Shown: piece by piece, positions 6,426 to 13,332 of the stretch
How positions within the stretch are numbered: the stretch's first letter is position 1
How the letters are laid out: each line of letters opens with the position of its first letter
Virus record (IMG/VR): IMGVR_UViG_3300031566_007875
Coordinates: 1 to 23,436 of that record
DNA: 23,436 nt
DNA from: a virus
Direction: 5' to 3' (one strand)
Made by a program: the position numbers and the translations under genes
The notes under the pieces: generated by a model
The model's input: only the letters and a program-made list of their open reading frames with translations
The model's database searches: none
Told to the model about the DNA's origin: nothing

Positions 6426-7046
6426 ATGCCTTATAAAAATTTTCATAGTTGTCGTTTACAAGAACCCAGTCTTTTCAAATCAGATTCTTTTCGAACACTA
6501 CATACAAAGACTAAAGGTTTGTCTTTTATTACTGCTATTTTAAAAAAATCTGGAAAATCTGTAGTTCAGAGTTTTAGGTATAATAAAAAATACTGGAAGA
6601 AAGATAGAGCAACGTCACACTGTAGTTCTCATAAAGGCAAGTTTGAAGCAGCTGCTATTAAAGCAAAAATGATGCTCTTCAAAAAACAGGGCGTCGACTT
6701 TGATATTAGAAATGAAAAAGTCAATGAACTTGTTAATGATGCTCTATGTTTAAAAGAAATTTGGAAAGTAATGAAATTAAAGAATATTATCGGAGACTGG
6801 ACGAAAGAAGAAGTTTCAGAATATTACAAAAAAGTTATAGAAGTATTGAAAAAGAAAAAGTATCCGATAATAAAGAAAGACTTAACATCGTCAGATATAT
6901 CAGAGTTGTTAAAACCAGGTGGTAATACTGCTTTTCAGAGTCCGAAAATCTCAGGACTTGTATATAAGCTTTGTATGATTGAAGAGATAGAAAAAGGAAC
7001 TCCAAAAAATGAAGCAAAGAAAAACTGCAAAGAGTTCAAAAAGTAA
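6426..7046 (+). CDS. small head-associated protein with paired-Cys motif
   Basis: A 206-residue protein. The N-terminal 75 residues (KNFHSCRL, DSFRTL, SVVQSFRYNKKYW, HCSSHKGKFEAA) match a short domain often found at the start of phage proteins encoded next to portal or prohead protease genes. The middle is helical and lysine-rich. The C-terminus holds C183 and C201 with 17 residues between, plus Gly and Ala at fixed positions; the same pattern recurs in the protease/scaffold encoded next (C583, C601). It starts 3 bases after the portal stop codon. The biochemical role is unknown; a structural or scaffold-linked function is inferred from the neighbourhood. Confidence 0.65.
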   Translation: MPYKNFHSCRLQEPSLFKSDSFRTLHTKTKGLSFITAILKKSGKSVVQSFRYNKKYWKKDRATSHCSSHKGKFEAAAIKAKMMLFKKQGVDFDIRNEKVNELVNDALCLKEIWKVMKLKNIIGDWTKEEVSEYYKKVIEVLKKKKYPIIKKDLTSSDISELLKPGGNTAFQSPKISGLVYKLCMIEEIEKGTPKNEAKKNCKEFKK

Positions 7047-7094
7047 ATCTGAAGTAAAGATAAAAGACATTGAATTATACCAAACGGTCGACAT

Positions 7095-7123
7095 TTTACT
7101 ATTCGAAAAAAAATTAGTATAAT
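7095..7123 (+). promoter_or_regulatory. promoter giving a near-leaderless protease/scaffold mRNA
   Basis: TTTACT at 7095-7100, a 17-base spacer and TATAAT at 7118-7123. The expected start at about 7130 is only 2-4 bases before the ATG at 7133, so the transcript would be almost leaderless. Confidence 0.65.
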
Positions 7124-7132
7124 AAAAACAAT

Positions 7133-9427
7133 ATGAACGATTTTACTTTTAAGTTAGACATCGTTAAGACTTTAGCTTCTATCAAAACGGGTGATCGTAT
7201 CGTTGTTGGTTATGCATCAAGTTTTGATGTTGACACTGACAATACTCAGATCACACGACAGGCATTAGAAGGAGCTAAAGATGATTTATTGTCATATTCG
7301 ACAGTACTGTTTAATCATGATGTAGATAGACCAATCGGTAAAGTTATTGAGACAGATGTTGACGACGTCGGTCTTCTTGTTAAAGTAGTTATTTCAAAAG
7401 AAGAAGACGAAATTTGGAAGAAGATTGAAGAAGGCATAATTAATAAATTTTCAATTAAAGGTCGAGCATTTGATCTAAGCCCAATTGAGGGCGAAAATCA
7501 AATATTGCAAATAAACAAAATTGAATTGTTTGAAGTTTCGTTAGTATCAGTACCAGCAAATAAAGAAGCATATACTATTAGTCATTGGGTAGCTAAATCA
7601 TTGAATTTAAAGAAAGATGTCGAAGAAACTTCAAATAAAATAAAAACAAATATGAAAGACTTATTAGAAAAACTTAAAAATATTCTCAGTAAAGAAAACG
7701 TTGAAGAAGTCAAAAAAGATCTTGATTCAGTTATCAAAGATTTTGAAAAAGAAGGAGACATTATCGAAAAACTTCAAGTTATTTCTGGCAAACTTTCAGG
7801 TGATGACAAAGAAGTCGTTGATAGCGCGATCGAAATACTCAAAACAAGCAGAAATAAATTTAATATGAAAGAACCAGAAAGTGAAGAAGAGAAAGAGGAA
7901 TTTCCAGAAACATGTAATAAGTATGATCTAGGTGACGAATCAGAAGTAAGACCCGTGTTTCAGTTAAACAAATCGTTTGATTCTATCGAATTGTCTGAAG
8001 ACAATAAATTCAAAAAACAGATTCTAAAACTTGGAAAATGGTTCCACTGGGATGCTGATGGTGGTGTTTTGAATGTCACTAATGAAATTATCGATAATAT
8101 AGTTAAAAACTTCAAAAAGTCTGTTATAGAACATGTTTTCGTACCAGTCACTCATACTACAGATCCGACAAAAAACGCTGGTGAAGTCATTTCTCTTCAG
8201 AAAACTGCTGAAGGTCTTGATGCAGTTATCGAAATTAAGGATGAAACAATTCTTGAAAAGATCAAGAAAGGTCTTATCAAATGTGTTTCAGCTAGTTTGG
8301 ATCCGAACTATAGAGTTAAGACATCAAACAAATTTGTCGGTCCTACTCTTCTTCATACTGCATTGATTTCTGAGCCATATATTAAAGGTATGGGAAATTT
8401 CGTTGCTTTATCTGAAGGATTCGAGGGAAGAAACATTATTCAATTGGAAGATGAACAACCAAGCTTTTTCTCAGTAATGAAGGCTTTAAAAGATAGCTTA
8501 GAAAAAATTGAAAATAATGTTATTACCTCAGACGTTTTTGCAGAAGAGTTTGCTAAACTGAAAACAGATATAGGTATCGCAAAACAGATTGAAGAAGAAG
8601 CAGAAAAAATCGTTGAAGAAGAAAAGAAAGAAGAAAAAGAAGAAGAAAAGATAGAAAAGATAGAAAAGAAAGAAGAAGAAAAGGAAGAAGAAAAAACTAT
8701 CGACGATGATAAAGAATCTATAGAAAACGTTGAAAAGAAAAAGAAAGAAATCAAAGTCGGTGATGAATGCATCATCGATAAAAAGAAAGGCAAATACGTA
8801 AAAGATGGAGATGAATTGGTATGCAAGACATTGTCAGAAGAAGAACTTAAGACATTGACAAAAAAGAGTTTTCGATCATGTATGTCAAGAGAAATGAAAG
8901 CTGGAAAAACAATGGCAGACGCATCAAAAATTTGTAAAGAAGAAGTTAAAAAACCAGTTAAAAAAATATTATCGGAGGCGGCATCGGGAGAAAAAGCCGA
9001 GGTCAAGTCCGAAAATATCGATCAGCAAAAACTCGACTTTGCTGATGCAGAAAGAGTTTATGAAGGCTATCTAGCGCAAGGAAAAATTGTTCCAGCGCAA
9101 AAAGATGCATTTATAAAACTCATGATTTCAGGCAAGGCATTAGAGTTAGGAGACAATAAGGTCGGCGTATCCGAGCTCATAAATGCTTTCATGGAGTCAC
9201 AAAAAACGTCTATCAACTTCGAAGAAGATGGAGTTCCTGTAGATGACGACGAAGAAAAAAAGAAAGAAGGTGATGAAAGTGCAGAACTTGCTGACGTACC
9301 AGAAGATGCTAAGAGTTTCTTTGGGAAGATGGGTATAAATAAACCAGAAGAAGTAAAGAAATCATGGAAGAATTTACAGGAGATGAAGAAAGAAGAAGAT
9401 GACGAGAAGTCGAGTCTGATTAGTTAA
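7133..9427 (+). CDS. prohead protease-scaffold with two protease-like domains
   Basis: A 764-residue protein. Residues 1-155 form an HK97-type prohead protease (S78): GYASSFDVD (26-34), FNHDVDRPIGKV (60-71) with catalytic H62, FSIKGRA (106-112) with S108, and the closing EVSLVSVPA. A helical linker (170-260) leads to a second domain at about 290-430 resembling the Mu gpI protease: VPVTHTTDPTKNAGEV (337-352, H341), GLDAVIEI, CVSASLD (384-390, S386/S388), and LLHTALISEPYIKGM. Then come a Glu/Lys-rich coil (485-545), a paired-Cys motif (C583, C601), and a delta-like tail with GKIVPAQKDAF (650-660). The usual products are a protease that trims the head shell and a scaffold that is digested. Having both protease types in one chain is unusual. 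An internal ATG at 7652 could give scaffold without the first protease. Confidence 0.85.
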   Translation: MNDFTFKLDIVKTLASIKTGDRIVVGYASSFDVDTDNTQITRQALEGAKDDLLSYSTVLFNHDVDRPIGKVIETDVDDVGLLVKVVISKEEDEIWKKIEEGIINKFSIKGRAFDLSPIEGENQILQINKIELFEVSLVSVPANKEAYTISHWVAKSLNLKKDVEETSNKIKTNMKDLLEKLKNILSKENVEEVKKDLDSVIKDFEKEGDIIEKLQVISGKLSGDDKEVVDSAIEILKTSRNKFNMKEPESEEEKEEFPETCNKYDLGDESEVRPVFQLNKSFDSIELSEDNKFKKQILKLGKWFHWDADGGVLNVTNEIIDNIVKNFKKSVIEHVFVPVTHTTDPTKNAGEVISLQKTAEGLDAVIEIKDETILEKIKKGLIKCVSASLDPNYRVKTSNKFVGPTLLHTALISEPYIKGMGNFVALSEGFEGRNIIQLEDEQPSFFSVMKALKDSLEKIENNVITSDVFAEEFAKLKTDIGIAKQIEEEAEKIVEEEKKEEKEEEKIEKIEKKEEEKEEEKTIDDDKESIENVEKKKKEIKVGDECIIDKKKGKYVKDGDELVCKTLSEEELKTLTKKSFRSCMSREMKAGKTMADASKICKEEVKKPVKKILSEAASGEKAEVKSENIDQQKLDFADAERVYEGYLAQGKIVPAQKDAFIKLMISGKALELGDNKVGVSELINAFMESQKTSINFEEDGVPVDDDEEKKKEGDESAELADVPEDAKSFFGKMGINKPEEVKKSWKNLQEMKKEEDDEKSSLIS

Positions 9428-9453
9428 ATATTAGTAACATTAAAAAATAAATA

Positions 9454-9861
9454 ATGACTGCTTTATCTGCTAACTACGAAGCAAAACGACAAGATGGAAT
9501 AATCCTTTCATACCCAGTTTTAGCTGCTTCTACGATTTATAAAGGTGCTCTTCTAGTTGATGTCGGTACAGGATTTGCTCAGCCTGGTTCAGGTGTCGGC
9601 GCTTACACTTTCTTAGGTGTGGCTGCTGAAGCTGCAACAGGTGGCACTTCTGATGGCGATGTGAGAGTACGTGTTTATAAGTCAGGTGTTTTCCAATACG
9701 CTAAAGCTTCAGCTGTTGATAGTGATCTTGGTGTTAAGATGTATCTTCATGATGACCAAACTGTCGGAACAAGTTCGACAAATACTAATTTCTGTGGTTA
9801 TTGTGTTGACATCGTTGACGGATCAACTATTAAGCTTCAAATCGACGCAGCAGTTAATTAA
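9454..9861 (+). CDS. head decoration/stabilisation protein
   Basis: A 135-residue, Gly/Ala/Thr/Val-rich, beta-strand protein. The order YPV...IYKGALL, GAYTFLGVAAEA, VRVRVYKSGVF, GVKMYLHDDQTV, GYCVDIVDGSTIKLQID follows the pattern of DUF2190-type capsid cement proteins, in which a 'kGdlv' strand, a 'fvGvA' strand and a 'G.f' strand are conserved. It lies between protease/scaffold and major capsid protein, the normal place for decoration proteins. It should trimerise on the expanded shell. More G and C are used here than in the surrounding genes, as in the capsid gene, fitting high expression. No signal peptide; starts without a Shine-Dalgarno sequence after an A-rich tract. Confidence 0.75.
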   Translation: MTALSANYEAKRQDGIILSYPVLAASTIYKGALLVDVGTGFAQPGSGVGAYTFLGVAAEAATGGTSDGDVRVRVYKSGVFQYAKASAVDSDLGVKMYLHDDQTVGTSSTNTNFCGYCVDIVDGSTIKLQIDAAVN

Positions 9862-9873
9862 TAACATACAAAA

Positions 9874-10821
9874 ATGCTTACAAAAGGTGATATTCCTAAG
9901 TTATTATTAGCTGGCATGAAGACTAACTTCATGAGCGCCTACGAAGTGGCTGTGAAAGATTACATGAAGATTGCTACCACTATAGTTTCAGGAAAGAGTT
10001 CTGAAACTTATCCTTGGTTAGGTTCTGTTCCCAAAATGCAAGAATGGAGAGACGAAAGAATTCCTCAAGCGATGCTTGAACACAACTTTACGATCGCAAA
10101 CCGTGACTTCGAAGCTTCTATCGCTGTAGATAGAAATGCAATCGAAGATGAACAATACGGTCAGATTGAAGTTCGTGTGAAAGAACTCGCAACTGAAGCT
10201 GTAAGATTTTTTGATGAATTGGCTTACACATTGATGGGGCAAGGTACTGCTTCAACTGGTACTGCTGGAACAATCTATGAAGGAGTAACTCTCAATTGCT
10301 ACGACGGTAATCCATTCTTTTATACATTGCATTCTGAAGGCGATTCTGGAACACTATCAAACCGTGGTTCAACTGCTCTTGGTGCGGGTGCACTACAAGC
10401 AGCTATCACGGCGATGAAGAAGTTTAAGAATGATAAGGGCAAACCTGCCCATGTCAGACCGAATCTTCTTGTTGTTCCTACCGATCTTGAATGGGAAGCA
10501 AAAGAACTTCTGAATTCTCAGTATTACCCAGAAGAAGGCACAACGACAAATAAGCTTGCGACAAACGTTTTGAAAGGATCTTTAGATCTTTTGGTAAACG
10601 ACTACTTGACAGATACCAATAACTGGTATTTGTTCGACACTAACAGAGTAGTTAAACCAATGATTCTTCAGTTACGTCAAGATCCTAAATTCTCAAGCTT
10701 AATATCTGGTACTGAATCTGCCTTTCTCCGCAAAAAACTATACTTTGGTGTAGATTGGAGAGGAGAAATTCTATGGGGAGACTGGAGAACAGGGTACGCT
10801 TCTATTGTAACTGGTGCTTAA
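9874..10821 (+). CDS. major capsid protein, Mu gpT-like
   Basis: A 315-residue protein that would build the icosahedral head. The segment 46-100 (YPWLGSVPKMQEWRDER, then TIANRDFEASIAVDRNAIED) is characteristic of the Mu gpT major head subunit: Trp-x-Gly, ...EW.geR..., 'nk.fe.ti.v.R..iEDd'. The C-terminal part (LRKKLYFGVDWRGEILWGDWR) fits the end of the family, where a Trp/Gly-rich strand closes the A-domain. Length is near that of gpT. It begins 12 bases after the decoration gene. Codon choice is less A/T-biased than in the glycan block, consistent with strong translation. A structured RNA follows the stop codon. Confidence 0.88.
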   Translation: MLTKGDIPKLLLAGMKTNFMSAYEVAVKDYMKIATTIVSGKSSETYPWLGSVPKMQEWRDERIPQAMLEHNFTIANRDFEASIAVDRNAIEDEQYGQIEVRVKELATEAVRFFDELAYTLMGQGTASTGTAGTIYEGVTLNCYDGNPFFYTLHSEGDSGTLSNRGSTALGAGALQAAITAMKKFKNDKGKPAHVRPNLLVVPTDLEWEAKELLNSQYYPEEGTTTNKLATNVLKGSLDLLVNDYLTDTNNWYLFDTNRVVKPMILQLRQDPKFSSLISGTESAFLRKKLYFGVDWRGEILWGDWRTGYASIVTGA

Positions 10822-10842
10822 TAGCTTGTAGTTAACTTAGAA

Positions 10843-10858
10843 CGGGGTATAAACCCCG
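10843..10858 (+). other. G/C-rich tetraloop hairpin after the capsid gene
   Basis: CGGGGT (10843-10848) and ACCCCG (10853-10858) enclose the loop ATAA. An outer pair AGTTAA/TTAACT brackets it. So many G-C pairs stand out in this genome. No T-run follows, so it is more likely a 3' stabiliser or processing element than an intrinsic terminator. Confidence 0.55.
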
Positions 10859-10890
10859 GGGAGTGTAATTAACTCTTTTACTCAATGAGG

Positions 10891-10962
10891 ATAATCCTTT
10901 AAATCTTGTTCGGACACAAACCTTTCCGGATGTGCCGGAACAAGTGGAAAGGAAGGGATTAT
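10891..10962 (+). ncRNA. candidate pseudoknot RNA before glycosyltransferase gene
   Basis: An outer helix pairs 10891-10897 with 10956-10962 perfectly. Inside, CTTGTTC-GG-CAC (10905-10917) pairs with 10932-10944 as 12 bp with two single bulges. Its 14-base loop contains CCTTTCC (10921-10927), which pairs perfectly with GGAAAGG (10946-10952) outside the hairpin, giving an H-type pseudoknot topology. A competing hairpin TTCCGG/CCGGAA (10924-10940) also exists. The right strands are purine-rich and end 14 bases before the ATG at 10976. A regulatory leader for that gene is the simplest reading. Confidence 0.5.
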
Positions 10963-10975
10963 ACTAAAAACATTT

Positions 10976-11653
10976 ATGTTGAAAAATACAAAATTAGCCA
11001 TTGGAATCCCGACAACTGGACAAGTTTCTTGGCAGTTTGCTAGTAGCCTGATGGCTTTGCAACTTTTGCCAGACACTCGTGTAATATGGATGGTCAAGAC
11101 GATGATAGATACTGCACGAAATAATCTTGTTCAGACAGCAATGAAAGATCTGAGTTATACTCATTTATTGATGATCGACGACGACATGACGTTTGAACCA
11201 GATTTTGCTCTAAAACTTTTAGAGCATGATGTAGATATAGTTGGGGGTTTAGCTTTCAAGAGAAGACCCGATTACCAACCATGTGTATATCGTCAAAATG
11301 AAAAAGACAAACAATACTATCCAATTTTACCCGATGTCTTTCAAGAAGTAGATGTCATTGGGACAGGCGGTATTCTGATAAAAATGGAAGTATTACGAAA
11401 AATGAAAAGTCCTTGGTTCTTTACAGATTATGATAAAGATGGAACTCATTGGAGTGTTGATTTTCGATTTTGTCAAGAAGCTAAAAAAGCTGAGTTTAAA
11501 ATATTCGTTGATCCAGATTCAAAAATGGGTCATATAGGAGAACCAGAATTAGTAACAATTGAAACTTTTTATAGAAATGTTAAAAAAATCAACGAAAGAA
11601 AAGTTCAGCTAGAAAATAAAAGAAAAGATCAGCTAGAAAATAAAAAAGGATAG
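10976..11653 (+). CDS. GT-A glycosyltransferase linked to capsid genes
   Basis: A 225-residue protein. It opens with LAIGIPTTGQVSW, and IDDDMTF (67-73) carries the DxD metal-binding site of a GT-A fold. GTGGILIKMEVLRKM (129-143) and DFRFCQEAKKAEFKIFVDP (162-180) match phage GT2-like enzymes in which 'GtGg.li....l' and '(E/D)D..fc..a...G..i..d' are conserved; Asp162 is a candidate catalytic base. It has no membrane anchor. It stands directly after the capsid gene and before a small beta-rich protein, which makes a virion protein a reasonable acceptor, though that is inference. The last 16 residues are a tandem duplication (QLENKRKD/QLENKKG), from a 24-bp DNA repeat. Confidence 0.75.
   Translation: MLKNTKLAIGIPTTGQVSWQFASSLMALQLLPDTRVIWMVKTMIDTARNNLVQTAMKDLSYTHLLMIDDDMTFEPDFALKLLEHDVDIVGGLAFKRRPDYQPCVYRQNEKDKQYYPILPDVFQEVDVIGTGGILIKMEVLRKMKSPWFFTDYDKDGTHWSVDFRFCQEAKKAEFKIFVDPDSKMGHIGEPELVTIETFYRNVKKINERKVQLENKRKDQLENKKG
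11597..11644 (+). repeat. 24-bp tandem duplication in gene 3' end
   Basis: Two adjacent 24-base units, 11597-11620 and 11621-11644, differ at one base (T/A in AGAAAAGTTC versus AGAAAAGATC). They add one extra 8-residue charged repeat to the C-terminus of the glycosyltransferase and look like recent slippage. Confidence 0.8.
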
Positions 11654-11660
11654 AGAAGAG

Positions 11661-11689
11661 TTTACATATGTTTCTAAATATGGTATGAT
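11661..11689 (+). promoter_or_regulatory. sigma70-like promoter
   Basis: TTTACA at 11661-11666, a 17-base spacer and TATGAT at 11684-11689, the only -10 of this set that departs from TATAAT. Transcription would start at about 11696, just before a 13-codon mini-frame at 11698-11739, and go on to the gene at 11754. Confidence 0.6.
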
Positions 11690-11753
11690 ATACTCAGATG
11701 CTTAAAAGTCGAAGAATTTTAAAAAAAGATTTTTTATAAATATATAAAACAAT

Positions 11754-12014
11754 ATGCAAGTAATCAAAATAACAGCAACTGGTCTAGCATTTACTGGACA
11801 TGCGTCAGTCGAGGGAATATCTCTTATACCAGATACAGCCGAATCAACGATCGTCCTTAATGATAGTTTGACTGGTTTGGGAGATGATAAGGGTGAAGTA
11901 AAAACACAAAAAGAGTATTCAAAAGAAGTTTCATTATATGGACAAATGTTTTCGACTGGTATATACGCGACTCTAACGGGTTCTGGGGCAGTTGCATATA
12001 TCTACGTTCGTTAG
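11754..12014 (+). CDS. small beta-rich, probably structural, protein
   Basis: An 86-residue protein made of alternating polar and hydrophobic stretches typical of a small beta-sandwich (ISLIPDTAESTIVLNDS, then EVSLYGQMFSTGIYATLTG, AVAYIYVR). The 'F.tGiyatltG.gavayiyv' ending resembles small head or tail decoration proteins of phages, but I cannot place it in a named family. It has its own promoter at 11661-11689. Between a capsid-linked glycosyltransferase and the glycan block, it could be a minor virion protein and perhaps the acceptor for glycosylation. That last point is a guess. Confidence 0.6.
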   Translation: MQVIKITATGLAFTGHASVEGISLIPDTAESTIVLNDSLTGLGDDKGEVKTQKEYSKEVSLYGQMFSTGIYATLTGSGAVAYIYVR

Positions 12015-12056
12015 AGAATAATTGAATTTTAATTAAATGCTTTTAAAGCAGGCAAT

Positions 12057-13040
12057 ATGAAGAAATCTCTTAATATAGGAGTATTCAACCCATCATTAAT
12101 ATATCAAGCGTCTCCCTATTGCGGAGATCAAATTTTCGCAAAAGGTTTAGAACAGAATGGTTACGATGTTGTTCGATTTGATTATCGCGCGACGAACGAT
12201 CCGAACGATGATCTTATTAGATTAGCAATGTCGATGAAGCAGAAACCAGAGATAGTTTGGTTTGGTAAAGCTGAAAGAATACTACCTCTTACATTAAATA
12301 TTTTGCGCCAGGTTTTTCCTGACGCAGTTTTTGTTAAGTGGGCAGCAGATATAAGAAATGAACCTACTGTGCATGATATTAAACATAATGAATATGTCGA
12401 TTGGTTTTTTGGTACATTCGGTGGAGATTATCTAAAAAAACATCTGCTTCCAACTATGAAAGGTGTTGGTTCAATAATCGCTTTTACTGATTCTTCTTTC
12501 TATCGACATATCGATGAAGTAGATATACAAGAAGAATGGAAAACGGATATAGTTTGGACTGGAAGACGTTCTGTTGGAAACAACATACTCAGAAATCAAA
12601 CTATAGATAGACTTTTAAAATACAATAATTCAAAAGTGCATGGTTTAACAAATTGGTTAGGTAATCCTGATTATCTGTATGCTATAAATGGTGCTAAGAT
12701 AGGCATTGGTGTTAATAGTTATGATCATACTATCAAGTCGTCTTCAGATAGACTTGGAAATTATATGGCATGTGGTACTTTTTATTTATGTCATGATTTT
12801 GGAAATATCGACGAAATTTTTAAGAGGGGTTATCATTTAGATTGGTTTCAAGACATCGAAGAAATGGAAGAGAAAATAGACTATTATCTAAAACATGACG
12901 ACGAAAGAAAACAAATCGCAAAAAATGGACAGGAATTTGTTTTGAAATATTTCGATACTAAACCATTAGTCCAGAATCTTCTAAATATTATCAAACATGG
13001 AGAAAGTAAGTATGCTTGGGATGATGTCTACCTTAACTAA
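12057..13040 (+). CDS. CgeB-like GT-B glycosyltransferase
   Basis: A 327-residue protein. The N-terminal half (LNIGVFNPS, then NGYDVVRFDYR, PEIVWFGKAE, DAVFVKWAADIRNE) has the alternating beta-alpha pattern of a GT-B N-domain. The C-terminal half carries the CgeB/'Glyco_trans_1_2' block: SDRLGNYMACGTFYLCHDF (230-248), LDWFQDIEEMEEKIDYYL (261-278) and DDERKQIAKNGQEFV (281-295), which binds the sugar nucleotide. It opens the glycan block 42 bases after the small beta protein. Substrate cannot be predicted. Its 3' end overlaps the next small gene. Confidence 0.8.
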   Translation: MKKSLNIGVFNPSLIYQASPYCGDQIFAKGLEQNGYDVVRFDYRATNDPNDDLIRLAMSMKQKPEIVWFGKAERILPLTLNILRQVFPDAVFVKWAADIRNEPTVHDIKHNEYVDWFFGTFGGDYLKKHLLPTMKGVGSIIAFTDSSFYRHIDEVDIQEEWKTDIVWTGRRSVGNNILRNQTIDRLLKYNNSKVHGLTNWLGNPDYLYAINGAKIGIGVNSYDHTIKSSSDRLGNYMACGTFYLCHDFGNIDEIFKRGYHLDWFQDIEEMEEKIDYYLKHDDERKQIAKNGQEFVLKYFDTKPLVQNLLNIIKHGESKYAWDDVYLN

Positions 13041-13332
13041 ACTACAATTAGAAATAGATAAGAAAAATGAAGAGTTTACTGAAAAACTTCTGAGAGGAGA
13101 AGTAACTCTCATTGATCTGACTCCTTTTCAAACGTCTGATTATATAGAATGCAAAGGCCAGTATATTGAAATTATTGGAGGTTGTGAAAGATTAGCTTTT
13201 GTTAGATGTCCGAAATGTAGAGAATATATAAGTGTATACAAAGACGAAATCAGTTCTGATGGACGAACAGAAATGAAAAGATGTCTTTGTGGTTTTAAGA
13301 AATCTTTAATATTAAAAAAATGGAAAAAATAA
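12997..13332 (+). CDS. small zinc-ribbon protein
   Basis: Up to 111 residues from the first ATG at 12997. Later in-frame ATGs at 13012, 13021 or 13024 would reduce the overlap with the preceding glycosyltransferase gene, and I cannot decide between them; a GGAG at 12999-13002 slightly favours 13012. CPKC (71-74) and CLCG (96-99) form a likely zinc ribbon. The N-terminal part is a charged helix. No family is recognised. It overlaps the following glycosyltransferase gene by 13 bases, so the three genes are translationally coupled. Confidence 0.65.
   Translation: MEKVSMLGMMSTLTKLQLEIDKKNEEFTEKLLRGEVTLIDLTPFQTSDYIECKGQYIEIIGGCERLAFVRCPKCREYISVYKDEISSDGRTEMKRCLCGFKKSLILKKWKK

Noticed and set aside
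8440-9006. Long minus-strand frame of 188 codons, rich in Ser and Phe
   Set aside because: It is antisense to the Glu/Lys-rich part of the protease/scaffold; its composition is the direct consequence of GAA/AAA codons on the other strand.
10843-10962. Possible tRNA or tRNA-like element after the capsid gene
   Set aside because: No four-arm cloverleaf, T-loop or anticodon arm can be drawn; the pairings give a hairpin plus pseudoknot instead.
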